A stretch of 64,000 bases of DNA, taken from positions 1,798,001 through 1,862,000 of the forward strand of contig NZ_CP029608.1 in NCBI RefSeq assembly GCF_003352185.1, written 5' to 3'. How positions within the stretch are numbered: the first letter of the stretch is position 1; each line of letters starts with the position of its first letter. This document shows positions 19,064-27,499 of the stretch, one piece after another. Position numbers and translations under genes: made by a program. Below the pieces are notes generated by a model. The model worked only from the letters and a program-made list of their open reading frames with translations. It did not search any database and was not told where the DNA came from. Origin of the DNA: Pseudomonas kribbensis (GTDB lineage Bacteria > Pseudomonadota > Gammaproteobacteria > Pseudomonadales > Pseudomonadaceae).

Positions 19064-19079
19064 TGGCACCGTTGTTGCT
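19064..19079 (+). promoter_or_regulatory. Sigma-54 promoter of the fliE operon
   Basis: TGGCACCGTTGTTGCT: GG 19065 and GC 19077 with exact 10-base spacing, the best consensus match in the window. The GC is 63 bases before the fliE ATG. Confidence 0.9.
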
Positions 19080-19140
19080 AACACCTGAGTACCCGCCGAG
19101 TGAGTGTCAAAAAATTGCGGGCCGCCCAAGAGAGTAGACC

Positions 19141-19470
19141 ATGAGCCAAGGTATTGAATTTAATCGGTTGATGATGGACATGAAGGCCATGCAAATGGAC
19201 GCCATGTCGAAGCCGAAATCGACTGCCGCCGTCCCTGAAGTGGCAGGCAGCAGCTTTTCCGACATGCTCGGTCAGGCCATCAACAAAGTGAACGATACCC
19301 AACAGGCCTCCAGCCAATTGGCCAACGCGTTCGAAATCGGCAAGAGCGGCGTCGATTTGACGGACGTGATGATTTCCTCGCAGAAGGCCAGCGTGTCGTT
19401 CCAGGCTCTGACCCAGGTGCGCAACAAACTGGTTCAGGCTTATCAAGACATCATGCAGATGCCGGTTTAA
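19141..19470 (+). CDS. fliE: Flagellar hook-basal body protein FliE
   Basis: Rod-MS ring junction protein and the first substrate of the export gate. The 109-residue protein has the expected sequence: a variable, methionine-rich N-terminus, then [28 protein letters not shown] and the conserved C-terminal [37 protein letters not shown]. It is the first gene of the fliEFGHIJ operon and is read from a consensus sigma-54 promoter. The gap to fliF is 15 bases. Confidence 0.97.
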   Translation: MSQGIEFNRLMMDMKAMQMDAMSKPKSTAAVPEVAGSSFSDMLGQAINKVNDTQQASSQLANAFEIGKSGVDLTDVMISSQKASVSFQALTQVRNKLVQAYQDIMQMPV

Positions 19471-19485
19471 GGACGAGATTGAGTC

Positions 19486-21273
19486 ATGGCAGAAGCAGTC
19501 GCCGATAACGTTCCGGCCAAGGCCACCCCGATAGACGGCAAACCGCCGCTGTTCGGCCTGTCCTTCCTGGAAAACCTCTCCGAGATGACCATGCTGCGTC
19601 AGGTGGGCCTGTTGGTCGGCCTGGCCGCGAGCGTGGCGATTGGCTTTGCCGTGGTGCTGTGGTCGCAGCAGCCGGACTACCGGCCTCTGTACGGCAGCCT
19701 TGCCGGTATGGACGCCAAGCAGGTCATGGACACCCTGGCCTCCGCCGACATTCCCTACACCGTTGAACCGAACTCCGGTGCCTTGCTGGTCAAGGCCGAT
19801 GACCTGTCCCGTGCGCGACTGAAACTTGCCGCTGCTGGTGTCACTCCCAGCGACGGCAATATCGGTTTCGAGATTCTCGACAAGGAACAGGGTCTGGGCA
19901 CCAGCCAGTTCATGGAAGCGACCCGTTACCGTCGCGGCCTCGAAGGCGAACTGGCCCGCACCATCTCCGCTCTGAACAACGTCAAGGGCGCGCGCGTTCA
20001 CCTGGCGATCCCGAAAAGTTCGGTGTTCGTACGTGACGAGCGCAAGCCAAGCGCTTCGGTACTGGTCGAGTTGTACTCCGGCCGTTCGCTGGAGCCGGGC
20101 CAGGTCGTTGCCATCATCAATCTGGTGGCCACTTCCGTTCCCGAGCTGAGCAAGTCGCAGATCACCGTCGTCGACCAGAAGGGCAACCTGCTGTCGGATC
20201 AGGCGGAAAATTCCGAAATGACCATGGCCGGCAAGCAGTTCGATTACAGCCGTCGCATGGAAAGCATGCTGACCCAGCGTGTACACAATATCCTGCAACC
20301 GGTACTGGGCAACGATCGCTACAAGGCTGAAGTGTCGGCCGACGTAGACTTCAGTGCCGTCGAATCCACCGCCGAGCAGTTCAACCCGGATCAGCCGGCG
20401 CTGCGCAGCGAGCAGTCGGTCAACGAACAACGTACCGCCAGCAATGGCCCGCAAGGCGTCCCGGGTGCCCTGAGCAATCAGCCGCCGTCGCCGGCTTCGG
20501 CGCCGCAAACCACCGGTGGTGCCCAGGCTTCGACCGGCATGGTGCAGCCAGGCCAGCCACTGGTCGATGCCAACGGTCAGCAGATCATGGACCCGGCCAC
20601 CGGCCAGCCGATGCTCGCGCCGTACCCGGCAGACAAGCGTCAACAATCCACCAAAAACTTCGAACTCGACCGTTCCATCAGCCACACCAAACAGCAGCAG
20701 GGTCGCCTGAATCGCCTGTCGGTGTCGGTGGTGGTGGACGATCAGGTCAAGATCAACCCGGCCAACGGCGAAACCACTCGTGCGCCGTGGAGCGCCGACG
20801 AATTGGCGCGCTTCACTCGCCTGGTGCAGGACGCGGTCGGTTTCGACGCCAGCCGTGGCGACAGCGTCAGCGTGATCAACATGCCGTTCTCCGCCGAGCG
20901 CGGCGAAGTGATTGCCGACATTCCGTTCTACTCCCAGCCATGGTTCTGGGACATCGTCAAACAAGTGCTGGGTGTGTTGTTCATCCTGGTGCTGGTGTTC
21001 GGCGTGCTGCGTCCGGTGCTCAACAACATCACCGGTGGCGGCAAAGGCAAGGAACTGGCCGGTCTGGGCGGTGACGTGGAACTGGGTGGCATGGGCGGTC
21101 TGGACGGTGAACTGTCCAACGATCGCGTCAGCCTCGGCGGCCCGACCAGCATCCTGCTGCCGAGCCCGAGCGAAGGCTATGACGCTCAGTTGAACGCAAT
21201 CAAGAGTCTGGTGGCAGAAGACCCGGGTCGTGTGGCCCAGGTCGTGAAAGAGTGGATTAACGCAGATGAGTGA
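19486..21273 (+). CDS. fliF: Flagellar MS-ring protein FliF
   Basis: Forms the inner-membrane MS ring on which the rotor and export apparatus assemble. The 595-residue protein has a first membrane helix at about residues 44-63 (VGLLVGLAASVAIGFAVVLW) and a second near 490-512 (VLGVLFILVLVFGVLRPVL). Between them are the YscJ-like ring-building domain (LYGSLAGMDAKQVMDTL, PYTVEPNSGALLV, GLEGELARTISAL, ARVHLAIPKSSVF) and a proline/glutamine-rich linker at about residues 320-385. The C-terminus (LNAIKSLVAEDPGRVAQVVKEWI) is the FliG-binding helix. It overlaps fliG by 8 bases. Confidence 0.98.
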   Translation: MAEAVADNVPAKATPIDGKPPLFGLSFLENLSEMTMLRQVGLLVGLAASVAIGFAVVLWSQQPDYRPLYGSLAGMDAKQVMDTLASADIPYTVEPNSGALLVKADDLSRARLKLAAAGVTPSDGNIGFEILDKEQGLGTSQFMEATRYRRGLEGELARTISALNNVKGARVHLAIPKSSVFVRDERKPSASVLVELYSGRSLEPGQVVAIINLVATSVPELSKSQITVVDQKGNLLSDQAENSEMTMAGKQFDYSRRMESMLTQRVHNILQPVLGNDRYKAEVSADVDFSAVESTAEQFNPDQPALRSEQSVNEQRTASNGPQGVPGALSNQPPSPASAPQTTGGAQASTGMVQPGQPLVDANGQQIMDPATGQPMLAPYPADKRQQSTKNFELDRSISHTKQQQGRLNRLSVSVVVDDQVKINPANGETTRAPWSADELARFTRLVQDAVGFDASRGDSVSVINMPFSAERGEVIADIPFYSQPWFWDIVKQVLGVLFILVLVFGVLRPVLNNITGGGKGKELAGLGGDVELGGMGGLDGELSNDRVSLGGPTSILLPSPSEGYDAQLNAIKSLVAEDPGRVAQVVKEWINADE

Positions 21274-22285
21274 TAACCGAGCCGCCGTCGCCAAACTGTC
21301 CCGGGTCGATAAAGCCGCGATTCTGCTGCTGTCCCTGGGGTCGACCGATGCTGCACAAGTGCTGCGCCACATGGGCCCGAAAGAGGTTCAGCGAGTCGGC
21401 GTGGCCATGGCCCAGATGGGCAACGTCCACCGTGAGCAGGTCGAGCAGGTCATGAGCGAGTTCGTCGACATCGTCGGCGACCAGACCAGCCTGGGCGTCG
21501 GCTCCGACGACTACGTGCGCAAAATGCTCACCCAGGCCCTGGGTGAAGACAAGGCCAACGGCCTGATCGACCGCATCCTGCTGGGTGGCAACACCAGCGG
21601 CCTAGACAGCCTGAAATGGATGGAGCCGCGCGCCGTAGCCGACGTGATCCGCTACGAACACCCGCAGATCCAGGCGATCGTGGTCGCGTACCTCGATCCG
21701 GACCAGGCCGGTGAAGTGCTGGGCAACTTCGACCACAAGGTGCGTCTGGACATCATCCTGCGCGTCTCGTCGCTGAACACCGTGCAGCCGGCCGCGCTGA
21801 AAGAATTGAACCAGATCCTCGAGAAGCAGTTCTCGGGCAACTCGAACGCCTCGCGCACCACCCTGGGTGGCATCAAGCGGGCGGCGGACATCATGAACTT
21901 CCTCGACAGCTCGATCGAAGGCCAGCTCATGGACTCGATCCGCGAAGTCGACGAAGACCTGTCCGGTCAGATCGAAGACCTCATGTTCGTGTTCAACAAC
22001 CTGGCCGATGTCGACGACCGCGGTATCCAGGCGCTGTTGCGCGAAGTGTCCTCCGATGTGCTGGTGCTGGCCCTCAAGGGTTCGGACGAAGGCGTCAAGG
22101 AAAAGATCTTCAAGAACATGTCCAAACGTGCTGCCGAACTGCTGCGCGACGACCTCGAGGCCAAAGGCCCGGTGCGCGTCAGCGACGTGGAAACCGCGCA
22201 GAAGGAAATCCTCACCATCGCCCGCCGTATGGCCGAAGCCGGAGAAATCGTGCTCGGTGGCAAGGGCGGCGAGGAAATGATCTAA
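21266..22285 (+). CDS. fliG: Flagellar motor switch protein FliG
   Basis: Rotor protein that carries torque between stator and MS ring. The 339-residue protein shows the N-terminal FliF-binding domain (LSRVDKAAILLLSLG), the middle armadillo domain with the EHPQ-type motif (RYEHPQIQAIVVAYL), the MNFLDSSIEGQLMDSI linker and the C-terminal torque domain. The latter contains the charged helix with the conserved Arg/Asp residues (DDRGIQALLREV). Length is normal. It overlaps fliF by 8 bases and lies 4 bases before fliH. Confidence 0.98.
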   Translation: MSDNRAAVAKLSRVDKAAILLLSLGSTDAAQVLRHMGPKEVQRVGVAMAQMGNVHREQVEQVMSEFVDIVGDQTSLGVGSDDYVRKMLTQALGEDKANGLIDRILLGGNTSGLDSLKWMEPRAVADVIRYEHPQIQAIVVAYLDPDQAGEVLGNFDHKVRLDIILRVSSLNTVQPAALKELNQILEKQFSGNSNASRTTLGGIKRAADIMNFLDSSIEGQLMDSIREVDEDLSGQIEDLMFVFNNLADVDDRGIQALLREVSSDVLVLALKGSDEGVKEKIFKNMSKRAAELLRDDLEAKGPVRVSDVETAQKEILTIARRMAEAGEIVLGGKGGEEMI

Positions 22286-22289
22286 CACC

Positions 22290-23096
22290 ATGGGCAAGAA
22301 CGACGACGATGTGACGGACCTGATCCGTGCCCGGGACGTGCGCGGTTTCGAAACCTGGGCCATCCCGAGTTTCGACCCGCCGCCACCGGAACCCGAGCCG
22401 GAGCCGGAGCCCGAGCCGCCGGAAATGGAAGAAGTGCCGCTGGAAGAAGTCCAGCCACTGACTCTGGAAGAACTCGAAAGCATCCGTCAGGAGGCTTACA
22501 ACGAGGGCTTCGCCATCGGCGAAAAAGAAGGTTTCCACAGCGCCACCCTCAAGGTGCGCCAGGAAGCCGAGGTGGTCCTCACCGCCAAGGTCAACAGCCT
22601 CGAGCAGTTGATGGCGAACCTGTTCGAGCCCATCGCCGAACAAGACACGCAGATCGAGAAGTCGCTGGTCGACCTCGTGCAGCACATCGCCCGTCAGGTG
22701 ATCCAGCGCGAACTGGCCATCGACTCGACGCAAATCGAACACGTCATGCGCGACGCCCTTAAGCTGTTGCCGCTGGGCGTGGGTAATGTGCGGCTGTACG
22801 TCAATCCGCAGGACTTCGAGCAGGTCAAAGCCCTGCGCGAACGCCATGAGGAAACCTGGCGTATTGTCGAGGACGAGTCGCTGCTGCCGGGCGGTTGCCG
22901 GGTCGAGACCGAACACAGCCGGATCGATGCGAGCATCGAAACCCGTGTCGGGCAGGTCATGGCCAAGCTGTTCGATCAACTGCACGAACAAGCCTTGCAC
23001 CCGGCCGAACCGGATCTGAGCCTCGACTTGCCGGAAGCGCCGAAACCGGCCCCTGTCACCGACGAGCCGCTCGCGGACGCCCCCGATGCGCCTTGA
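22290..23096 (+). CDS. fliH: Flagellar assembly protein FliH
   Basis: Regulator of the FliI export ATPase and its link to FliN at the C ring. The 268-residue protein starts with a short conserved N-terminus containing [16 protein letters not shown] (residues 13-28). A striking run of alternating Pro and Glu residues (about 29-49) follows, coded by a tandem GAGCC-type repeat. Residues 55-130 are the coiled-coil region typical of FliH/YscL stalks, and the C-terminal domain ([34 protein letters not shown]) binds FliI. It overlaps fliI by 11 bases. Confidence 0.95.
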   Translation: MGKNDDDVTDLIRARDVRGFETWAIPSFDPPPPEPEPEPEPEPPEMEEVPLEEVQPLTLEELESIRQEAYNEGFAIGEKEGFHSATLKVRQEAEVVLTAKVNSLEQLMANLFEPIAEQDTQIEKSLVDLVQHIARQVIQRELAIDSTQIEHVMRDALKLLPLGVGNVRLYVNPQDFEQVKALRERHEETWRIVEDESLLPGGCRVETEHSRIDASIETRVGQVMAKLFDQLHEQALHPAEPDLSLDLPEAPKPAPVTDEPLADAPDAP

Positions 23097-24444
23097 ACGC
23101 ACCAGTTTCGCCAAGCGCCTGAGCACCTATGCGGAGGCCACCGAAATCCCCGGTGCGCCGATTCTCGAAGGGCGCCTGCTGCGCATGGTCGGCCTGACCC
23201 TCGAAGCCGAAGGCCTGCGCGCCGCCATGGGCACGCGCTGCATGGTGATCAACGACGACAGCTATCACCCGTCGCAGGTTGAAGCCGAAGTCATGGGTTT
23301 TTCCGGCAGCAAGGTGTTCCTGATGCCGGTCGGCAGTGTGGCCGGTATTGCGCCGGGTGCCCGTGTGGTGCCGTTGGCCGATACCGGTCGTTTGCCGATG
23401 GGCATGAGCATGCTCGGTCGTGTGCTGGACGGCGCCGGACGTGCGCTGGACGGCAAGGGCGGCATGAAGGCCGAAGACTGGGTGCCGATGGACGGCCCGA
23501 CCATCAACCCGCTCAACCGTGACCCGATCAGCGTACCGCTGGACGTGGGCATCCGTTGTATCAACGGTTTGTTGACGGTCGGTCGCGGTCAGCGTCTGGG
23601 CCTGTTTGCCGGTACCGGTGTCGGTAAGTCGGTGCTGCTGGGCATGATGACCCGCTTCACCGAGGCCGACATCATCGTCGTTGGCCTGATCGGTGAGCGG
23701 GGTCGAGAAGTTAAAGAATTCATCGAGCACATTCTCGGTGAAGAAGGCCTCAAGCGTTCGGTGGTGGTTGCATCCCCGGCGGACGACGCGCCATTGATGC
23801 GTCTGCGCGCGGCGATGTACTGCACGCGTATCGCCGAATATTTCCGCGACAAGGGCAAGAATGTCCTGTTGCTGATGGACTCCCTGACCCGTTTCGCCCA
23901 GGCCCAGCGGGAAATCGCCCTGGCCATTGGCGAGCCGCCGGCGACCAAGGGTTATCCGCCTTCTGTTTTTGCCAAACTGCCGAAACTGGTGGAGCGCGCC
24001 GGTAACGCGGAGAAGGGCGGTGGTTCGATCACCGCGTTCTATACCGTGCTATCCGAGGGTGATGACCAGCAGGACCCGATCGCCGACTCGGCGCGAGGCG
24101 TGCTCGACGGTCACATCGTGTTGTCCCGGCGTCTGGCCGAAGAAGGGCATTACCCGGCCATCGACATCGAAGCGTCGATCAGCCGGGTCATGCCGGCCGT
24201 GGTGCCGCCCGATCACATGGTCCGGGCGCAATTCTTCAAGCAGCTGTGGTCGCGTTACCAGCAAAGTCGCGATCTGATCAGTGTCGGTGCCTATGTCGCC
24301 GGTGGTGATCGCGAGACTGACCTTGCCATCAATCTGCAGCCACAACTGGTCAGATACCTGCGCCAGGGTCTGAACGACAGCATCAGCCTGGGCGAAAGCG
24401 AGGCCTACCTCGAAACAATTCTCGCCCCTGCGACCGGCGGGTAA
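23086..24444 (+). CDS. fliI: Flagellar type III export ATPase FliI
   Basis: Hexameric ATPase that energises early steps of flagellar export. The 452-residue protein resembles the F1 beta subunit. The Walker A is [15 protein letters not shown], Walker B lies in [19 protein letters not shown], and the export-ATPase signature [18 protein letters not shown] is complete. The catalytic Glu is in [16 protein letters not shown]. Length is normal. The start at 23086 lies inside the end of fliH, and the next gene begins 6 bases after the stop. Confidence 0.98.
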   Translation: MRLERTSFAKRLSTYAEATEIPGAPILEGRLLRMVGLTLEAEGLRAAMGTRCMVINDDSYHPSQVEAEVMGFSGSKVFLMPVGSVAGIAPGARVVPLADTGRLPMGMSMLGRVLDGAGRALDGKGGMKAEDWVPMDGPTINPLNRDPISVPLDVGIRCINGLLTVGRGQRLGLFAGTGVGKSVLLGMMTRFTEADIIVVGLIGERGREVKEFIEHILGEEGLKRSVVVASPADDAPLMRLRAAMYCTRIAEYFRDKGKNVLLLMDSLTRFAQAQREIALAIGEPPATKGYPPSVFAKLPKLVERAGNAEKGGGSITAFYTVLSEGDDQQDPIADSARGVLDGHIVLSRRLAEEGHYPAIDIEASISRVMPAVVPPDHMVRAQFFKQLWSRYQQSRDLISVGAYVAGGDRETDLAINLQPQLVRYLRQGLNDSISLGESEAYLETILAPATGG

Positions 24445-24450
24445 CCGGTC

Positions 24451-24900
24451 ATGGCCCTGAGCCGCGCCGCGCGTCTGGCACCGGTGGTGGAAATGGCCGA
24501 AAAGGCCGAGAAAACCGCCGTGCAGCGTCTCGGGTATTTCCAGGGGCAGGTGAAAGTGGCCGAAAGCAAACTCGCCGACCTGCATGCCTTTCGTCTGGAT
24601 TACTCTGAGCAATGGATCGTGCGCGGCAGCACCGGCGTGACCGGGCAGTGGCTGCTCGGGTTCCAGGGGTTTCTGACCCAACTCGATACGGCGGTCGACC
24701 AGCAACGGCAAAGCCTGCAGTGGCACCAGAACAATCTGGACAAGGCTCGCGAGGCCTGGCAACAGGCGTTTGCCCGGGTCGAAGGCTTGCGAAAACTTGT
24801 ACAACGCTACCGCGATGAAGCCCAGCGAGTCGAAGACAAGCGCGAGCAGAAGCTGCTGGACGAACTGTCCCAGCGCCTGCCGCGCCGTGATGCCTACTGA
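24451..24900 (+). CDS. fliJ: Flagellar export protein FliJ
   Basis: Central-stalk-like protein that inserts in the FliI ring and contacts FlhA. The 149-residue protein is almost wholly an antiparallel coiled coil, rich in Gln, Glu, Lys and Arg (for example LAPVVEMAEKAEKTAVQRLG and LVQRYRDEAQRVEDKREQKLLDELSQRLPRR, each part of one helix). This is the fliJ signature together with its position after fliI. It closes the fliEFGHIJ set; about 100 untranslated bases follow before the signalling genes. Confidence 0.95.
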   Translation: MALSRAARLAPVVEMAEKAEKTAVQRLGYFQGQVKVAESKLADLHAFRLDYSEQWIVRGSTGVTGQWLLGFQGFLTQLDTAVDQQRQSLQWHQNNLDKAREAWQQAFARVEGLRKLVQRYRDEAQRVEDKREQKLLDELSQRLPRRDAY

Positions 24901-25001
24901 CGGGTTGATCTCTGACAGTTTGCGGTGACTTCCTGCCTTGCCCCTTACCCTTGCAAGTGCTAAACCTTGTACAGGTTCGTCAATGACAAGGAAGCCAGTA
25001 C

Positions 25002-25307
25002 ATGTCAGTCGTTACAGAAGTTTCTCCGGATGGCCAAAAGCTGACGATCTCGATCAAGGGCCGGTTCGATTTCGGTCGCCATCAGGAGTTTCGCGAGTCC
25101 TATGAGCGACTCGCCAGAAGGCCCGACTCCATCGTTGTCGACCTCAAGGATGCCACCTATCTCGACAGCTCGGCCCTGGGCATGCTGCTTCTGCTGCGTG
25201 ACCACGCGGGCGGTGATAACTCCGATGTGCGGGTGGTCAACAGCAATTCGGATGTGCGCAAGATCCTAGCCATCTCCAACTTCGACAAACTGTTCGACAT
25301 CAGTTGA
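25002..25307 (+). CDS. hsbA: STAS-domain anti-sigma factor antagonist, HsbA-like
   Basis: A 101-residue single STAS domain. The phosphorylatable serine region is LDSSALGMLLLLRDHA (Ser56/Ser57), and the N-terminal strand is LTISIKGRFDFGRHQEFRESY. In P. aeruginosa the homologue HsbA is phosphorylated by HsbR; it binds the anti-sigma factor FlgM or the cyclase HsbD, linking HptB signalling to swimming and biofilm. The order here, STAS then PP2C-type regulator then Hpt, is the same three-gene module. The TGA overlaps the TTG start of the next gene. No clear sigma-54 site precedes it, so transcription may come from the fliE operon. Confidence 0.88.
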   Translation: MSVVTEVSPDGQKLTISIKGRFDFGRHQEFRESYERLARRPDSIVVDLKDATYLDSSALGMLLLLRDHAGGDNSDVRVVNSNSDVRKILAISNFDKLFDIS

Positions 25308-27016
25308 CGGTCATGCAGCCGCAAGAACCCCTGACGATCCTGATCGCCGAGGACAGCGCCGCTGACCGGCTGCTATTGTCGACCATCGTGCGACGCCAGG
25401 GGCATGCGGTACTGACGGCCGCCAATGGGGCCGAAGCGGTCGAGGTGTTTTCCCGTCAGCAGCCGCACCTGGTGCTGATGGACGCGATGATGCCGGTCAT
25501 GGACGGCTTTGAAGCCGCACGGCAGATCAAGGTGCTGGCCGGTGAAAACCTGGTTCCGATCATATTCCTCACGTCGCTGACCGAGAGCGAAGCGCTGGTG
25601 CGATGCCTTGAGGCTGGCGGCGACGACTTTCTGGCGAAGCCATACAACCAGGTGATCCTGTCCGCCAAAATCAAGGCGATGGATCGCTTGCGCCGCCTGC
25701 AAGCCACGGTGCTGGAGCAGCGCGACCTGATTGCCCGGCACCACGACTACCTGCTCAACGAGCAGCGGGTCGCCAAGGCAGTTTTCGACAAGGTCGCGCA
25801 TTCCGGCTGTCTGAGTGCGCCGAACATTCGCTACCTGCAATCACCCTATGCGCTGTTCAACGGCGATCTGCTGCTGGCAGCCTACACGCCGGCCGGCGAC
25901 ATGCATGTATTGCTCGGCGACTTCACCGGGCACGGTCTGCCCGCAGCTGTGGGTGCCATGCCTTTGGCGGAAGTTTTCTACGGCATGACTGCCAAGGGTT
26001 ACGGGCTGGCCGAGACCCTGCGGGAAATGAACGCCAAGCTCAAGCGCATCCTGCCGGTGGACATGTTCTGCTGCGCGACGCTGCTCTGCCTGAGTTTTCA
26101 GCGACGCAGCGTGGAGATCTGGAACGGCGGAATGCCCGACGGTTATCTGCATCGCATCGCTACGGGCGAACGGGTGCCGCTGGCGGCGCGGCATCTGCCG
26201 CTGGGTGTGCTCAGCCCGCAAGCCTTTGACGATCAAACCGAAGTGCTGTCGATGGCGGTGGGCGATCGGGTGTTCCTGTTGTCCGACGGGGTGATCGACA
26301 CATGCGATGCCAATGACCAGCTGTTCGGTGTCGAACGCTTGCAGCGGGTGTTTGCCGGCAATCGCCAGCCGGATCGGCTGTTCGCCGAGATCGAGCAGGC
26401 GTTGCAGGATTTTCGCGGCGAAGCCCGGGACGATGTGAGCATGGTCGAGGTCAGCCTGCTGGAAATGGCGCAGGTCAATCCGTCGGCACCGGTGTACTCA
26501 GACAGTGGGCAGTCGTGCCCGCTGGACTGGTCGGTGAGTTTCGAATTTCGCGGCGCCACGCTCAAGCGCTTCAATCCGCTACCCTACCTGCTGCAATTGC
26601 TGCTCGAAGTGCATGGCTTGCGCACGCAGAGTGGCGCACTGTACAGCGTGCTCGCCGAGCTTTACTCCAATGCGCTGGAGCATGGGGTGCTGGGGCTGGA
26701 TTCCAGCCTCAAGCGCGACGCTTCGGGTTTCGCCCGTTACTATGAGCAACGCAATGCGCGCCTCGATGCCCTGCAGGAGGGATATGTGCGCGTGCATCTG
26801 GAGGTTCGTCCGGAGGGCGAGGGCGGTTGTCTGGTCGTGCGTGTCGAAGACAGCGGCAAAGGCTTTGACGTGGCTCGGGTGATGGAGCGGCCGCTCGACG
26901 GTGTCCGCCTGTCAGGGCGCGGCGTCAGTCTGATCCGGCAATTGAGCAGGAATCCAAGCTGGTCGGACGATGGTCGTAGTGCTCGCGTGGAGTTTTTCTG
27001 GGAGGCTCTGGCATAA
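25304..27016 (+). CDS. hsbR: Response regulator with PP2C phosphatase and anti-sigma kinase-type domains, HsbR-like
   Basis: A 570-residue three-domain protein. Residues 10-125 are a receiver domain (ILIAEDSAADR, Asp60 in LVLMDAMMPVMDG, Lys in FLAKPYN). Residues about 180-390 are an SpoIIE/PP2C phosphatase (GDLLLAAYTPAGDMHVLLGD, FTGHGLPAA, LLSDGVIDTCD, ARDDVSMVEV). The C-terminal part (about 425-565) is a HATPase-like serine kinase domain (LYSNALEHGVLGLD, VEDSGKGFDVARV, SGRGVSLIRQL). HsbR sets the phosphorylation state of HsbA. The start is TTG 25304, overlapping the previous stop; ATG 25313 is an equally possible start, and neither has a strong ribosome site. Confidence 0.88.
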   Translation: MTVMQPQEPLTILIAEDSAADRLLLSTIVRRQGHAVLTAANGAEAVEVFSRQQPHLVLMDAMMPVMDGFEAARQIKVLAGENLVPIIFLTSLTESEALVRCLEAGGDDFLAKPYNQVILSAKIKAMDRLRRLQATVLEQRDLIARHHDYLLNEQRVAKAVFDKVAHSGCLSAPNIRYLQSPYALFNGDLLLAAYTPAGDMHVLLGDFTGHGLPAAVGAMPLAEVFYGMTAKGYGLAETLREMNAKLKRILPVDMFCCATLLCLSFQRRSVEIWNGGMPDGYLHRIATGERVPLAARHLPLGVLSPQAFDDQTEVLSMAVGDRVFLLSDGVIDTCDANDQLFGVERLQRVFAGNRQPDRLFAEIEQALQDFRGEARDDVSMVEVSLLEMAQVNPSAPVYSDSGQSCPLDWSVSFEFRGATLKRFNPLPYLLQLLLEVHGLRTQSGALYSVLAELYSNALEHGVLGLDSSLKRDASGFARYYEQRNARLDALQEGYVRVHLEVRPEGEGGCLVVRVEDSGKGFDVARVMERPLDGVRLSGRGVSLIRQLSRNPSWSDDGRSARVEFFWEALA

Positions 27017-27046
27017 TCCGCGCATTCTTGATCAAGGAGTGAACAA

Positions 27047-27394
27047 GTGACTGATGCCCGTGTAGATCGCGACGTACTGAGTGCGTTGCAAGAAGTCATG
27101 GAGGATGGCTATCCGGAATTGCTGGATACGTTCCTGGCAGATTCCGAAGCGCGCCTGCGTGAACTGCAAAAAACCGCCGATGCCGACGCCTTGTCGTCGG
27201 TGGCTCATAGCTTCAAGGGCAGTAGCAGCAATATGGGGGCGACCCGTCTTGCTGAACTTTGTCAGGAGCTGGAGCAGCACGCCAGGGACAAGAGCCCGTC
27301 CGAAATCATCAAACTGGTGGCCGACATCCATGACGAGTTTGCGGATGTGCGCCCCGTCTATGAAGCCGAGCGACAGCGCTCTCCCGCCCATTGA
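27047..27394 (+). CDS. hptB: Histidine phosphotransfer protein HptB-like
   Basis: A 115-residue Hpt domain with the phosphorylated histidine His54 in SVAHSFKGSSSNMGA. In P. aeruginosa HptB collects phosphate from the hybrid kinases RetS, PA1611, ErcS' and SagS and passes it to HsbR. The start is GTG 27047, behind an AAGGAG that is 9 bases away; no ATG precedes the conserved part. It is the third gene of the HsbA-HsbR-HptB module and is followed by the fliK promoter. Confidence 0.9.
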   Translation: MTDARVDRDVLSALQEVMEDGYPELLDTFLADSEARLRELQKTADADALSSVAHSFKGSSSNMGATRLAELCQELEQHARDKSPSEIIKLVADIHDEFADVRPVYEAERQRSPAH

Positions 27395-27433
27395 GTCAAC
27401 CGTCCGGCGTTTTTATCCGGCGCCGGACGAAAC

Positions 27434-27449
27434 TGGCCCGGCACTTGCA
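27434..27449 (+). promoter_or_regulatory. Sigma-54 promoter of fliK
   Basis: TGGCCCGGCACTTGCA: GG 27435 and GC 27447 with exact 10-base spacing and TTGCA at -12. The GC is 53 bases before the fliK ATG. Confidence 0.8.
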
Positions 27450-27499
27450 GTCATCTCGTTCAACTGTACCTACGATCCCAGTGCAGCGGAGACCGTGCC

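Noticed and set aside
19078..21372. A 764-codon open frame on the minus strand opposite fliE-fliF, and similar long frames opposite cheA (44124-46568) and ccmF (56409-58757)
   Set aside because: These are shadows of GC-rich genes: the plus strand carries unmistakable FliF, CheA and CcmF, and the minus frames are His/Gln/Arg-rich with no domains.
24921..24960. Possible sigma-54 site before the HsbA-like gene
   Set aside because: A TTGCA is present but no GG lies 10 bases ahead; the only GG nearby gives the wrong spacing.
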